Shown here: positions 45,551-54,962 of the stretch, piece after piece
How positions within the stretch are numbered: position 1 is the first letter of the stretch
Layout of the letters: each line of letters starts with the position of its first letter
NCBI RefSeq assembly: GCF_003323735.1
Contig: NZ_QOIM01000030.1
Location: 124,001 to 188,000, forward strand
Reading direction: 5' to 3'
DNA: 64,000 nt
DNA from: Streptomyces reniochalinae
GTDB lineage: Bacteria > Actinomycetota > Actinomycetes > Streptomycetales > Streptomycetaceae
Translations under genes and position numbers: made by a program
The notes under the pieces: generated by a model
What the model was told of the DNA's origin: nothing
The model's input: the letters and a program-made list of their open reading frames with translations, nothing else
Databases searched by the model: none

Positions 45551-45552
45551 GA

Positions 45553-45571
45553 AGGCGCCCCGTAGGCGCCT
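45553..45571. terminator. Short hairpin between convergent genes
   Basis: AGGCGCC (45553-45559), loop CCGTA, GGCGCCT (45565-45571). The right arm ends at the last base of the leftward lipoprotein gene. Confidence 0.6.
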
Positions 45572-46827
45572 CAGTCCAGCACCTTCAACACCTTCGGCCA
45601 CGAGTCGGCGCGGGCCCGCTGGTCGGCCTCGGAGGTGCGGGTGACCGCACCGTCCGCGCCGCCCTCCTGGCCCGGCTGGGCGTAGGGGAACCAGTTGACG
45701 TGGTGTCCCGCGTCCGGGTAGACGAGCTGCTTGGCTCCCTGCCCCGCCATGCGGCCCGCGGCGGCCTGCGAGCCCCACATCTTGTCGTTGCCGCCGGCGA
45801 CGGCGAGCACGCTGCCGCGCACGCGGTCGAGGGGGATGGGCCCGGTGGGGATCGGCTCGCCGTGGTCGGTCCATGCGGTGGTGCCGCTCAGGTACGGGCC
45901 GTTGACCTGGGACGAGGGCGCGTACGCGAGGACGTCGTGGAAGACCTCGGGGCGCCGCTGGCCGAGCAGCTGCGCCGCCTCGCTGCCCCGCGAGTTGCCC
46001 ATGACTGCCAGCCGGTCGGGGTCGGCGCCCTCCTGTTCGCGCAGCAGCTCGCCGGCGCGGGTGAAGTAGTCGAGGTCGATGTCGTCGATGCCGTTCGGGC
46101 GGTGCGAGCCCTTTCCGCAGCGGAAGTAGCACACCGACATCGCCGGGTGTCCGTGCGAGGCGAGCAGCGCCGCGGTGTAGGTGCCCGCGTTGCCGCCCTC
46201 GGAGCCGCCGAAGACGAGGACGGGCGCCTGGCGGGCCCCGCCCTTGGGCGGCAGGTACAGGTCCCCGTCGACCTTGTCCTTGTCGACGGTCAGCTTGCGG
46301 TGGGTGGTGCCCTCGGTCAGCCACTGCCTCACCAGGTCGCGGCGGGCCACGCGCCGTCCCTTGTTCTGGCCCGAGGTCGCGGTCGCGGTGAACCGCACGG
46401 TGTAGGCGCGCTGCCCGGCGGGCGGACCCGGGTGGTAGGAGAAGGCCTTGCCGCTGCCGGTCATCTTCGCCGTGCGCCCGCCCGCGGGCAGCATGCCGGA
46501 CAGCAGCCGCCCGGTGCCCTCGCGCCCGAGGTCGACGGTTCCGTCGCGGTCGGCGGTACGTGTCACCGTCGCCGCCCACGTCCCGCCGCTCTGATCCTCG
46601 GCCTGCGCCCGTACGGCGACCCGGGTGCGGGGCGCGAGTCCTTCCAGCCGCACGGAAGTGGGCTGGTCGGCACGGGCGCGGGGGTGGTCGGTCACGAAGT
46701 GCACTCCGTCCCTTCCCGAGGGCTTGGCCGGGCTGCCCGCCGAGGTGCCGCCGTCGTCGCTCGCGCAGCCCGCCGCGGCGAGTGCCACGACGAGGGCCGT
46801 CGCGGCGGTGGTCCGTACGTTCGCCAT
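45571..46827 (-). CDS. Acyl-CoA thioesterase/BAAT-type alpha/beta-hydrolase lipoprotein
   Basis: A 418-residue lipoprotein: hydrophobic N-terminus with lipobox AAGC (Cys about 21). An N-terminal Ig-like BAAT domain (PTSVRLEGLAPRTRVAVRAQ...YTVRFTATATSG) is followed by an alpha/beta-hydrolase domain. Its elbow is in LAVMGNSRGSEAAQL (Ser in G-N-S-R-G; a Cys is usual in BAAT enzymes), with the acid in VAGGNDKMW and the His in DAGHHVNWFP. It probably hydrolyses an acyl ester or thioester outside the membrane. Met 46827 is preferred (GGGAC upstream); in-frame starts at 46836 and 46845 exist. Confidence 0.85.
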   Translation of the reverse strand: MANVRTTAATALVVALAAAGCASDDGGTSAGSPAKPSGRDGVHFVTDHPRARADQPTSVRLEGLAPRTRVAVRAQAEDQSGGTWAATVTRTADRDGTVDLGREGTGRLLSGMLPAGGRTAKMTGSGKAFSYHPGPPAGQRAYTVRFTATATSGQNKGRRVARRDLVRQWLTEGTTHRKLTVDKDKVDGDLYLPPKGGARQAPVLVFGGSEGGNAGTYTAALLASHGHPAMSVCYFRCGKGSHRPNGIDDIDLDYFTRAGELLREQEGADPDRLAVMGNSRGSEAAQLLGQRRPEVFHDVLAYAPSSQVNGPYLSGTTAWTDHGEPIPTGPIPLDRVRGSVLAVAGGNDKMWGSQAAAGRMAGQGAKQLVYPDAGHHVNWFPYAQPGQEGGADGAVTRTSEADQRARADSWPKVLKVLD

Positions 46828-46924
46828 GCGTCCCATCCGGCGCACGATACGGTGCGCGCTTCCCGCCCGCCGTGGTCCCCCCGCCTCCTCCGGCTCCCGC
46901 GGCCCTCCCTCCGGGCGCCGGCCC

Positions 46925-46975
46925 CCCGTCTCCGGACGACGGGCGAACGCCGGCCCCCGTCTCCGGATGACGGGG
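46925..46975 (-). terminator. Tandem hairpins after the MFS gene
   Basis: Two similar hairpins, CCCGTC/GACGGG (46925-46943) and CCCCGTC/GACGGGG (46955-46975), are copies of one ~32-bp repeated unit downstream of the leftward MFS gene. Confidence 0.6.
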
Positions 46976-47004
46976 AGGGCCCCGTTTTCCGGGCGCCGTG
47001 GCGG

Positions 47005-48414
47005 TCACCCGGGCGTGGCGCCGGTGGGTGGGCCGTCGGCCGGGTGCGGGTGCGGGGTCCGGTGCTTGTCAGGGCCGGGGGGCGTGTCCTGGTCGGGGCG
47101 GGGGCCCGCGGACGACGAGGGCCCCGGTGTGACGTCCGCGACATCCGTGGCGTCCGTGGCGTCGGCGATGTCGGCGCCGTCCGTGGCGTCCTCCGGGCGA
47201 GGCCCGTCGGGCGTGAAGCGTCGTACGGCCGGGACCGCGGCGGTGGCCGCTCCGGCCGAGGCCAGTACGGCGGCCGCCGTCAGCGGCGCCGCGGTGCCCC
47301 ACTGGGAGGCGGCCCAGGGGCCGAGGGCGTAGCCGACGGGCATGGCGGCGAGGGAGAGCAGCCAGTCGTAGGAGGTGACGCGGGCGAGCGCGGTCGGCGG
47401 GATGGCGTTTTGCACCGTCGTCTGCCAGGTGGGGTTGAGGTAGCCGAGCCCTGCCATGGCCACGCCGTACGAGGCGATGGTCACCGGGGCCGGCGCGGCG
47501 GCGGCGAACAGGGCGAGGGGGAGGCAGAAGAGCAGGCCGAGCAGGTTGACGGTGAGGACGGGGCGGTGCGGGTAGACGCGGGAGGACAGCGCGTTGCCGA
47601 TCAGCAGGCCCACGCCGCCGGCCTGGACGACCGCGACCCACACGCCTTCGCCGCCGAGTCGTTCCACGGCCACGGCGGGGCCGAGGACGAGCAGCATGGA
47701 GATGGCGACGTTGTGGACCGCGTGGGCCAGCAGGCTGGGCCAGTACCAGGCGCGGCTGACCACCTGCGTCCAGCCTTCGGCCAGGTCGGCCAGGAACGAG
47801 CGGGCCGCCAGTGGCACGTGGGTGACCCGCAGCAGCGCCAGGAGGCAGGCGCTGAGGGCGAAGGTGGCCGCGTCCAGGAGGAACGCCCAGCCGGGGCCCA
47901 CGGTCAGGACGAGGAGTCCGGCGAGGGCGGGGCCGCCCAGTCTGCCGGCGCTCTCCGCCGTGGCGACCAGCGCGTTGGCCCGTTGCCTGCCCGCCGCGTC
48001 GACGGTGCCGGTGACCAGCGGGTAGAGGCAGGGCATGGCGAAGGCGGAGGCGGCGCCGCCGACGGCTTCGGCGGTGGCGAGCACCGCCAGCGAGGGGTCG
48101 CCGCCGAGCAGTTGCAGGCCGACGAGGAGTTGCGAGGCGCACCGTACGAGGTCGGTCGTCAGGGCGACCGTGCGCGCGCGGAAGCGGTCGGCGAGGACGC
48201 CGCCGACGGGCAGCAGCAGCAGTTTGGGCAGCATGGCGCAGCCCAGGACGAGGGCGAGGGCCGCTGTGGATCCGGTGGCGCGCAGCACGGCGAGGCTCAG
48301 CGCGGTGGGGACGACGGCGTCTCCCAGCAGGGAGAGGGCGCGCCCGGTGAACAGGAGGCGGAAGTCGCGGTGGCGTAAGGGGTGGGGGCGGTCGCTGGCG
48401 TGGGCGGACGGCAT
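47005..48414 (-). CDS. MFS transporter (putative drug/solute exporter)
   Basis: A 469-residue protein with 12 helices. The N-terminus HPLRHRDFRLLFTGRALSLL and DAVVPTALSLAVLRATGSTA, then GGVLADRFRARTVAL (the MFS loop 2-3 motif), is typical of the 'MFS_3/enterobactin exporter-like' group. Later segments include QNAIPPTALARVTSYDWLLS. The C-terminal 75 residues form a disordered tail with Asp-Ala-Thr repeats from GTGGCGTCC DNA repeats. The substrate is unknown. It is divergent from the quercetin-dioxygenase-type gene. Confidence 0.88.
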   Translation of the reverse strand: MPSAHASDRPHPLRHRDFRLLFTGRALSLLGDAVVPTALSLAVLRATGSTAALALVLGCAMLPKLLLLPVGGVLADRFRARTVALTTDLVRCASQLLVGLQLLGGDPSLAVLATAEAVGGAASAFAMPCLYPLVTGTVDAAGRQRANALVATAESAGRLGGPALAGLLVLTVGPGWAFLLDAATFALSACLLALLRVTHVPLAARSFLADLAEGWTQVVSRAWYWPSLLAHAVHNVAISMLLVLGPAVAVERLGGEGVWVAVVQAGGVGLLIGNALSSRVYPHRPVLTVNLLGLLFCLPLALFAAAAPAPVTIASYGVAMAGLGYLNPTWQTTVQNAIPPTALARVTSYDWLLSLAAMPVGYALGPWAASQWGTAAPLTAAAVLASAGAATAAVPAVRRFTPDGPRPEDATDGADIADATDATDVADVTPGPSSSAGPRPDQDTPPGPDKHRTPHPHPADGPPTGATPG

Positions 48415-48541
48415 GGTCGCACGGTAGGGCGGCGTGCGGCGGGAGGGGAGGGGTGTTTGCCTGGGGCTGAAAGTTCTGCGAAGGTGCGCGCGTCAGGCAT
48501 CCTGACACAAGCCCTGGTGCGCCCGCCCCCACGGAGACCCC

Positions 48542-49099
48542 ATGACCCTTGAGTACGCCACCCGCTACCGCAGGACCTCCCGCATCCCCGCCGAGCCGGG
48601 CACGCCGTACGTCGTCGAGAAGGGCGAGGGCGACCGCGCCCACCTCTTCGGCGACCTGATCACCGTCTACGCGGGCGGCGAGCAGACCGAAAACCTCTTC
48701 AACTTCTTCACCGTCGAGGGGCCCAAGGGCGATCTCATCCCCGCCCACGTCCACCAGGACACCTACGAGGTCTTCTACGTCACCCAGGGCGCCGTCCGCC
48801 TGTTCGTCGAGGACACCCGGGGCGAGCAGCTGGAGCGGGTCCTCACACCGGGCGACTTCGGGTTCGTGCCGAAGAACTGCCCGCACGCCTACCGCATGGA
48901 GCGGCACCACAGCCAGGTCGTCGGCGTCGCGGCGGGCCCCGGCGGCACCTTCGAGCGGTTCTTCGAGAGTATGGGGGCGCCCACCGAGCGCCACGGTGTG
49001 CCGCCCGAGCCGGTCGTTCCCGCGCCGCACGCGTTCGCCACCGTGCCCGAGCGGTACGACGTGCGCTTCCTGCCCGACCACCAGTGGAGGACGACGTGA
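48542..49099 (+). CDS. Quercetin 2,3-dioxygenase-like cupin protein
   Basis: A 185-residue cupin. The first cupin motif is HVHQDTYEVFYVTQG (His, His and Glu metal ligands) and the second LTPGDFGFVPKNCPHAYR with the fourth His. The N-terminus TPYVVEKGEGDRAHLFGDLI is typical of Streptomyces FlaQ-type quercetinases, which are nickel or cobalt dioxygenases. It is likely to open a flavonol-type ring, but the true substrate may differ. The TGA overlaps the GTG of the hydrolase gene (GTGA). Confidence 0.88.
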   Translation: MTLEYATRYRRTSRIPAEPGTPYVVEKGEGDRAHLFGDLITVYAGGEQTENLFNFFTVEGPKGDLIPAHVHQDTYEVFYVTQGAVRLFVEDTRGEQLERVLTPGDFGFVPKNCPHAYRMERHHSQVVGVAAGPGGTFERFFESMGAPTERHGVPPEPVVPAPHAFATVPERYDVRFLPDHQWRTT

Positions 49100-50028
49100 C
49101 ACCCGTCGACCCCGCCTTGCTGAAGGCGATCCCGGCACCGCACCCGGACGTCGCCCCGCTGCCGCCCGCCGCGGTCCTCGACGACGGCGTGCGGATGCTG
49201 CGCGGCGTGCCCTACGCGGCGCCCGAGCGGGTGCGCCCGCTGGAACTCGACCTGTGGCTGCCCGCGCCGGGCCCGGGCGAGGAGCCCGCCCCCGTGGTGC
49301 TGTACGCGCACGGGGGAGCCTGGATGCGGGGGCGGCGCGACGACCTGGGGATGCGGACACGCGACTGGCGCCCCGGGCCGTTCGCCCGGATCGCGGCGGC
49401 CGGATGCGCGGTCGCCTGCGTCGACTACCGGCTCAGCGGCGAGGCCCCCTTCCCCGCCCCGCTCGCGGACCTGCGCGCGGCGCTGCGGTGGCTGTCGCTG
49501 CGCGCGGCCGAGCTGGGGATCGACACGGACCGAACGGTGGTCTGGGGCGAGTCGGCGGGCGGTCACCTCGCCTCCCTGCTGGCCCTGACCCGCGCCGAGC
49601 CGCAACAGGCGGACGCCGGGTCGCGGTTGACGCGGCCCGTGCCGCAGCCGGCGGGCGCCGTCGTCTGGTACGGGCCCAGCGACCTCACCACCCCGCGAGG
49701 CGGCTTCTCACCGGGGAGCCCCGACACCCCCGAGGGCCGCCTGCTGGGTGGTGCCCCCGCCGACCTGCCCGAACTCGCCCAGCAGGCGTCCCCGTTGCGG
49801 CAGGTGCACGCGCAGGCGCCGCCGTTCCTCCTGGCGCACGGCGCGGCCGACACGATGGTGGACCCCTCGCACAGCGAGGACCTGGCAGCCGCGCTCCGCC
49901 AGGCGGGCGGCTCCGCCCGCCTCCACCTCGTCCCCGGCGCCGACCACGGCTGGTTCGGCGCCGAGGAGAGCGAGGTGGAGAACGTGTTCGCCGCCTCGCT
50001 GCGTTTCGCCTGCGACGCGGTGTGCTGA
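49096..50028 (+). CDS. Alpha/beta hydrolase (hormone-sensitive lipase-like esterase)
   Basis: A 310-residue esterase. The oxyanion HGG motif is YAHGGAW, the nucleophile elbow is VVWGESAGGHLA, the acid is in LLAHGAADTMVDP and the His in VPGADHGWFG. The GTG at 49096 follows GGAGG and shares four bases with the dioxygenase stop. Coupling suggests it hydrolyses the depside ester made by the quercetinase-like enzyme, which would be a short flavonol-type degradation unit. This is inferred from position. Confidence 0.9.
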   Translation: MTPVDPALLKAIPAPHPDVAPLPPAAVLDDGVRMLRGVPYAAPERVRPLELDLWLPAPGPGEEPAPVVLYAHGGAWMRGRRDDLGMRTRDWRPGPFARIAAAGCAVACVDYRLSGEAPFPAPLADLRAALRWLSLRAAELGIDTDRTVVWGESAGGHLASLLALTRAEPQQADAGSRLTRPVPQPAGAVVWYGPSDLTTPRGGFSPGSPDTPEGRLLGGAPADLPELAQQASPLRQVHAQAPPFLLAHGAADTMVDPSHSEDLAAALRQAGGSARLHLVPGADHGWFGAEESEVENVFAASLRFACDAVC

Positions 50029-50081
50029 AACCACCCCGGCCGCGTCCCGGCGCACCGGTCTCCCGGTGCGCCCAGCGGCCG

Positions 50082-50390
50082 TCACAGCAGTCCTGCCTCC
50101 TCCAGACACGCGCGCACCCGGGCGGTCTCGGCGGGAGCGTGCGGCCGCGTCGGTGCGCTGACGACGGGCGTGTCGATCAGCCCGAGGAGCGCGAGCGCGG
50201 TCTTGCGGCCGCCCAGCCCCCCGGTCGTGCCGGAGGCCGTCCCCGGCTCGACGGCGTCGACGAGCGCGAACAGGGCGGCGATCCGGTCCTGTTCGGCCCG
50301 CGCGGCCGCCCAGTCACCGCGCCGCGCCGCCTCGTAGTGCCGCACGGAGCCGTGCGGGTCCACGTCGCCGAGAGCCCGCGCTGCTCGCAC
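50082..50390 (-). pseudogene. C-terminal remnant of a DapA-family (dihydrodipicolinate synthase-like) gene
   Basis: About 100 codons match only the last third of the DHDPS/NAL aldolase family: GDVDPHGSVRHYEAARRGDW, AEQDRIAALFALVDAVEPGT, KTALALLGLIDTPVVSAPTR, ETARVRACLEEAGL. The catalytic barrel with the Schiff-base lysine is missing. The same frame stays open to about 50453 but no longer resembles the family. A GTG at 50390 exists but a protein from it could not be an aldolase. Confidence 0.7.
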
Positions 50391-50463
50391 ACCCCGGACA
50401 AGGGCGGCTCGTCGTCGGTAGTGACAACAGGGGTTTCGGCCTGCCCCTGAAGTGACCCGGGGT

Positions 50464-50507
50464 GCGGAAAGCCCCCGCGGTGCCGGAGCACCGCGGGGGC
50501 TTTCCGC
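50464..50507 (-). terminator. Terminator of the sdh operon
   Basis: A perfect 20-bp stem (50464-50483 with 50488-50507) with a CGGA loop, 21 bases beyond the sdhB stop. It is the strongest hairpin in the window. Confidence 0.93.
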
Positions 50508-50528
50508 CGCAGGACGGCCGGGAGGGCC

Positions 50529-51308
50529 TCAGAAGCGACGCGTGATCAGCGCGCGCTTGACCTCCTGGATGGCCTTGGTGACCTCGATGCCGCGCGGGCA
50601 GGCGTCGGTGCAGTTGAAGGTGGTGCGGCAGCGCCAGACCCCGTCCTTGTCGTTGAGGATCTCCAGCCGCTGCTCACCGGCCTCGTCGCGGGAGTCGAAG
50701 ATGAAGCGGTGGGCGTTGACGATGGCCGCGGGGCCGAAGTACTGGCCGTCGTTCCAAAAGACCGGGCAGGACGACGTGCACGCCGCGCACAGGATGCACT
50801 TGGTGGTGTCGTCGAACCGCTCGCGGTCCTCGGCGGACTGGTAGCGCTCCCGGGTCGGCTCGTTGCCGCTGGTGATCAGGAACGGCATGACGTCGCGGTA
50901 CGCCTGGAAGAACGGGTCCATGTCGACCACCAGGTCCTTGAGGACCGTGAGGCCCTTTATGGCCTCGACGGTGATCGGCTTGTCCGGGCCGATGTCCTTG
51001 ATCAGGGTCTTGCAGGCGAGCCGGTTGCGCCCGTTGATCCGCATGGCGTCCGAACCGCAGATGCCGTGCGCGCAGGAGCGGCGGAACGTCAGCGTCCCGT
51101 CGATCTCCCACTTGATCTTGTGCAGCGCGTCCAGGACGCGCTCCTTCGGATCGATCTCCAGCGTGAAGTCCTGCCACTGCGGCTCGTCGGAGACCTCCGG
51201 GTTGAACCGGCGGATCCGCAGCGTCACGGTGATCAGGTGCGAGGCGCTGTTCTCGGCCGAGTCGACAGGCCCGGCGGAGTCGTTCTTCTCTAGTGTCGCT
51301 GTGCCCAT
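50529..51308 (-). CDS. sdhB: Succinate dehydrogenase iron-sulfur subunit
   Basis: A 259-residue subunit with all cluster ligands: the 2Fe-2S motif in RSCAHGICGSDAMRINGRNR with its fourth Cys at LACK, the 4Fe-4S motif CILCAACTSSCP, and the 3Fe-4S region TTFNCTDACPRGI. It passes electrons from the SdhA flavin to the membrane anchor. The ATG overlaps the sdhA stop by one base (TGATG on the minus strand). Confidence 0.96.
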   Translation of the reverse strand: MGTATLEKNDSAGPVDSAENSASHLITVTLRIRRFNPEVSDEPQWQDFTLEIDPKERVLDALHKIKWEIDGTLTFRRSCAHGICGSDAMRINGRNRLACKTLIKDIGPDKPITVEAIKGLTVLKDLVVDMDPFFQAYRDVMPFLITSGNEPTRERYQSAEDRERFDDTTKCILCAACTSSCPVFWNDGQYFGPAAIVNAHRFIFDSRDEAGEQRLEILNDKDGVWRCRTTFNCTDACPRGIEVTKAIQEVKRALITRRF

Positions 51309-53080
51309 CAGTACTTACGCTCCATCGGCTGGTAGCGGGTCTGCACGACCGGCTTGTAGTCCAGCCGGATCGACTCGGTGCCGTCGTCGCCCACCTCGCG
51401 GTACGCCATGGTGTGCCGCATGAAGTTGACGTCGTCGCGGTTGGGGAAGTCCTCGCGGTAGTGACCGCCGCGCGACTCCTTGCGGGCGAGCGCGGAGACC
51501 GCCGTGACCTCGGCCAGGTCCAGCAGGTTGCCCAGCTCGATGGCCTCCAGCAGGTCGGTGTTGAACCGCTTGCCCTTGTCCTGGACGCTGATGTCGCGGA
51601 AGCGCTTGCGCAGGGAGCCGATCTCCTCGACGGCCTCCTTCAGCGTCTGCTCCGTACGGAAGACCATGACGTTCTTGTCCATGGTCTCCTGAAGCGCCCT
51701 GCGGATCTCGACCACGCGCTCGCTGCCGGTGGCGTCGCGCAGGTTCTCGATCTCGTCGAGCACGAACTTCGCCGGCTCCTCGGGCAGCGCGACGTGGTGC
51801 GCGGTCGCGCTGTACTCGGCGGCGGCGATACCCGCCCTGCGGCCGAAGACGTTGATGTCCAGCAGCGAGTTGGTGCCCAGCCGGTTGGCGCCGTGCACGG
51901 ACACGCAGGCCACCTCGCCGGCCGCGTACAGGCCGGGGATCGGGGTGGTGTTGTCCGAGAGCACCTCGCCCTGCACGTTGGTGGGGATACCGCCCATCGC
52001 GTAGTGCGCCGTCGGCTGGATCGGCACCGGGTCGGTGTACGGCTCGATGCCCAGGTACGTGCGCGCGAACTCGGTGATGTCGGGCAGCTTGGCGTCCAGC
52101 TGCTCCGGCGGCAGGTGGGTGAGGTCCAGGTAGACGTGGTCCTTGTCGGCGCCGCAGCCCCGTCCCTCGCGGATCTCGGTGTAGATCGCGCGGGAGACGA
52201 CGTCACGCGAGGCGAGGTCCTTCATGACGGGCGCGTACTTCTCCATGAAGCGCTCGCCGTCCTTGTTGCGCAGGATGCCGCCCTCACCGCGGGCGCCCTC
52301 CGTCAGCAGAATGCCCATCTTCCAGATGCCGGTCGGGTGGAACTGGAAGAACTCCATGTCCTCCAGCGGCAGCCCGCGCCGGAACGCGGCGGCCTGCCCG
52401 TCGCCGGTCAGGGTGTGCGCGTTGGAGGTCACCTTGAAGAACTTGCCGTTGCCGCCGGAGGCGAAGACGACGGCCTTGGCCTGGAAGACGTGCACGTCGC
52501 CCGTGGCCAGCTCGTAGGCGACCACGCCCGCCGTCTTCGTGACGCCCTCGTCCTCGTTCAGCAGCAGGTCCAGGACGTAGAACTCGTTGTAGAACTCCAC
52601 GCCCTCCTTGACGCAGTTCTGGTACAGCGTCTGGAGGATCATGTGGCCCGTACGGTCGGCGGCGTAGCAGGAGCGGCGCACCGGGGCCTCGCCGTGGTTG
52701 CGGGAGTGCCCGCCGAACCGCCGCTGGTCGATGGTGCCGTTCGGCGTGCGGTTGAAGGGCAGGCCCATCTTCTCCAGGTCGAGGACGGAGTCGATGGCCT
52801 CCTTCGCCAGGATCTCGGCGGCGTCCTGGTCGACCAGGTAGTCACCGCCCTTGATCGTGTCGAAGGTGTGCCACTCCCAGTTGTCCTCCTCGACGTTGGC
52901 GAGGGCAGCGGCCATGCCGCCCTGGGCCGCGCCGGTGTGGGAGCGGGTCGGGTACAGCTTCGTCAGCACGGCGGTGCGGCTGCGCTTGGTGGACTCGATG
53001 GCCGCACGCATGCCCGCGCCGCCCGCGCCGACGATGACGGTGTCGTACTTGTGGATCTTTACGTTGTTCACGGTGCTCAT
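51308..53080 (-). CDS. sdhA: Succinate dehydrogenase flavoprotein subunit
   Basis: The 590-residue subunit oxidises succinate. FAD motif [16 protein letters not shown]; the covalent FAD attachment His in [16 protein letters not shown]; substrate-binding and catalytic segments [17 protein letters not shown] and [10 protein letters not shown]; and the C-terminal [14 protein letters not shown]. The subunit is complete and starts [18 protein letters not shown] at 53080. It is followed immediately by sdhB. Confidence 0.97.
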   Translation of the reverse strand: MSTVNNVKIHKYDTVIVGAGGAGMRAAIESTKRSRTAVLTKLYPTRSHTGAAQGGMAAALANVEEDNWEWHTFDTIKGGDYLVDQDAAEILAKEAIDSVLDLEKMGLPFNRTPNGTIDQRRFGGHSRNHGEAPVRRSCYAADRTGHMILQTLYQNCVKEGVEFYNEFYVLDLLLNEDEGVTKTAGVVAYELATGDVHVFQAKAVVFASGGNGKFFKVTSNAHTLTGDGQAAAFRRGLPLEDMEFFQFHPTGIWKMGILLTEGARGEGGILRNKDGERFMEKYAPVMKDLASRDVVSRAIYTEIREGRGCGADKDHVYLDLTHLPPEQLDAKLPDITEFARTYLGIEPYTDPVPIQPTAHYAMGGIPTNVQGEVLSDNTTPIPGLYAAGEVACVSVHGANRLGTNSLLDINVFGRRAGIAAAEYSATAHHVALPEEPAKFVLDEIENLRDATGSERVVEIRRALQETMDKNVMVFRTEQTLKEAVEEIGSLRKRFRDISVQDKGKRFNTDLLEAIELGNLLDLAEVTAVSALARKESRGGHYREDFPNRDDVNFMRHTMAYREVGDDGTESIRLDYKPVVQTRYQPMERKY

Positions 53081-53111
53081 CGGGAAAACCTCAGCCTTCA
53101 GCCCCGGTACG

Positions 53112-53609
53112 TCAGCGGATGTTCGGGTCGAAGGTGAAGATCACCAGCGTGCCCAGCAGGACGGTGAAGACGGTCGCCACGTACAGCAGCATCTTCAGCC
53201 AGAAGCGGGTGTTGTCGCGCTCGGCGTAGTCGTTGATCACCGTGCGCAGCCCGTTGGCGCCGTGCAGCATGGCCAGCCAGAGCATCGCCAGGTCCCACAC
53301 CTGCCAGAACGGCGAGGCCCAGCGGCCCGCCACGAAGGCGAACCCGATCTTGGACACGCCGCCGTCCAGCACCAGCTGGATCAGCAGGTGGCCCAGGACG
53401 AGCACCACCAAAACGATGCCCGACAGGCGCATGAACAGCCACGTCTGCATCTCGAAGTTGCCGCGCGAGGCCTTCGGCGTCTTCGCCGTCCGCTTGCGCG
53501 GCGGCTCGATGACGGGCGCGGGGTGGTCCACGTCGAACAGGGCCACGTCGTCGGTGGGCTCGGTGGCCGCACCGTTCGCGGTCTCGGTCGTCTCGGTCGT
53601 CGACATCAC
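53112..53609 (-). CDS. sdhD: Succinate dehydrogenase membrane anchor subunit
   Basis: A 165-residue protein with a ~50-residue hydrophilic N-terminus and three helices: [40 protein letters not shown] and [20 protein letters not shown]. The haem-ligand type His is in VLGHLL, and D-Y in [10 protein letters not shown] contributes to the quinone site in relatives. It starts 3 bases after the sdhC stop. Confidence 0.92.
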   Translation of the reverse strand: MMSTTETTETANGAATEPTDDVALFDVDHPAPVIEPPRKRTAKTPKASRGNFEMQTWLFMRLSGIVLVVLVLGHLLIQLVLDGGVSKIGFAFVAGRWASPFWQVWDLAMLWLAMLHGANGLRTVINDYAERDNTRFWLKMLLYVATVFTVLLGTLVIFTFDPNIR

Positions 53610-53612
53610 GCA

Positions 53613-53993
53613 TCAGCTCCCGAACAGCGTGCGCAGCGTGTGCTGCAGCACCGGGTAGAAGGCACCTGCCATGAGGACGATCCACACGCCCATCACGGTC
53701 CACAGCATCTGCTTTTGGTACCTCGCGCCCTTCGACCAGAAATCCACCGCGATGACCCGCAGGCCGTTCAGCGCGTGGAAGAGGATGGCGGCCACCAGGC
53801 CGTACTCCATCACATTGACGAGGGGTGTCTTGTAAATGGCGATCGTGTCGTCGTACGCCTCGGGCGAGACGCGGACGAGCGCGGTGTCGAGGACGTGCAC
53901 GAACAGGAAGAAGAAGATGAGGACGCCGGTGACTCGGTGAGCCACCCAGGACCACATTCCTTCCCGGCCGCGGTACAGCGTTCCAGCCGGCAC
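53613..53993 (-). CDS. sdhC: Succinate dehydrogenase cytochrome b556 subunit
   Basis: The 126-residue first gene of sdhCDAB. GTG 53993 is chosen because the protein then starts VPAGTLYRGREGMWSWVAHR, as in streptomycetes, with GGAGG 8 bases upstream. The longer frame to 54083 adds an unrelated Pro/Gly-rich stretch. Three helices carry the haem His motifs WVAHRVTGVLIFFFLFVHVL and ILFHALNGLRVIAVDF. Complex II links the TCA cycle to the quinone pool. Confidence 0.94.
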   Translation of the reverse strand: MPAGTLYRGREGMWSWVAHRVTGVLIFFFLFVHVLDTALVRVSPEAYDDTIAIYKTPLVNVMEYGLVAAILFHALNGLRVIAVDFWSKGARYQKQMLWTVMGVWIVLMAGAFYPVLQHTLRTLFGS

Positions 53994-54081
53994 GGAAATA
54001 CCCTCCGGGAGCGGACATTGGGGCCTGCCGGCTTTGGGAGGTCGGGCGGGCCCGGCCGGGTACGGTCCACCGGCCTCAGTC

Positions 54082-54087
54082 ATCGTA
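54082..54087 (-). promoter_or_regulatory. Possible -10 box of the sdh operon
   Basis: TACGAT on the minus strand, about 90 bases upstream of the sdhC start, fits the Streptomyces -10 consensus. The -35 region is poor. Low confidence. Confidence 0.3.
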
Positions 54088-54150
54088 GCGACGGGCTGTC
54101 GGCACCTTCGCCCAGGGGTGTGCAGGTGTGATCAATCAGGCACGGACGGC

Positions 54151-54783
54151 CTACCTGCGGTGTGAGCGGCGCCACTCCCGCACGGTGCTGCCGCCGGTCG
54201 CCAGCCGGCCCAGCCGGCCGCGGGCCAGCCGCCGCAGCTCCTCCGCTGTGACCGCCCACTCCTCGTCGGCGTCGTTGTCCAAACGTGTCCTGATACCCGC
54301 CAGGACGTGATCCAGCCGCTCTTCCACCGCGAACCCGTCCAGACAGAAGAGGAAGGCGTGCCCGAACTTCTCCTCGTACGCGCCGTGCGCCGCCCGCAGC
54401 GCGGTGTGCGCGGCGAGCACGCCCACCTGCGGCTCGCCTCCCAGCGGGTGGGCACCCGGCTCCCCGGCCAGCGCCTCGCGCAGATCGTCCCTCGTCAGGT
54501 CGTAGCTGGCCTCGTCGGCCGCGGCCAACAGGGCCTCCACGTCCGGATAGGGGCGGTGCTCGGCCAGCCGCCGCGCCCAGCGGCGGCTGGCGCAGCAGTC
54601 CAGGAGCAGGGACTCGGCGGGGCCGGCGGCCGCCAGGTTGAGCCGGTCCAGCGGGGTGTGGCGCCGCGCCCTCTCCGGTGTCCTGCGCTGCGTTTGGTCC
54701 TGCGAATGCTGCGGTTGTCCGTGCGTCGTCTGTCCGTGCGTCCTGCACTGCGTCTGTGTCTGCGAGGGCGTGGGATGGGTCAT
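54151..54783 (-). CDS. 2-oxo-4-hydroxy-4-carboxy-5-ureidoimidazoline (OHCU) decarboxylase
   Basis: A 210-residue protein from ATG 54783 (ACGGAGCGC upstream). The first 50 residues are Gln/Thr/His-rich and disordered. The OHCU decarboxylase domain then starts LDRLNLAAAGPAESLLLDCC with ASRRWARRLAEHRPYPDVEA, ADEASYDLTRDDLREALAGE, the catalytic-region LAAHTALRAAHGAYEEKFGH with the conserved His-Ala-Phe, and EEWAVTAEELRRLARGRL. It decarboxylates OHCU to allantoin in uric-acid breakdown. The other urate genes are not in this window, so it stands alone beside sdh. Confidence 0.85.
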   Translation of the reverse strand: MTHPTPSQTQTQCRTHGQTTHGQPQHSQDQTQRRTPERARRHTPLDRLNLAAAGPAESLLLDCCASRRWARRLAEHRPYPDVEALLAAADEASYDLTRDDLREALAGEPGAHPLGGEPQVGVLAAHTALRAAHGAYEEKFGHAFLFCLDGFAVEERLDHVLAGIRTRLDNDADEEWAVTAEELRRLARGRLGRLATGGSTVREWRRSHRR

Positions 54784-54962
54784 GCGCTCCGTGCGGTCCG
54801 AAGGGTGCGGTCCGAAGGGTCCCGAGGTCGGCGGTCCGGTTCCGTACGGTAGCCGTGCGGGGGAACCCCCGGCCGTCTCGCCTGTGTTTTTCACCCGGAA
54901 GGGAACGCGTGGGAACGCATACCTGACGGGGGAGCACCGGAAAGGGGAAATACCGTATTCGT

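Noticed and set aside
53994..54083. Longer sdhC start at 54083
   Set aside because: It adds a Pro/Gly-rich stretch not found in SdhC, while GTG 53993 has GGAGG at correct spacing and the conserved start.
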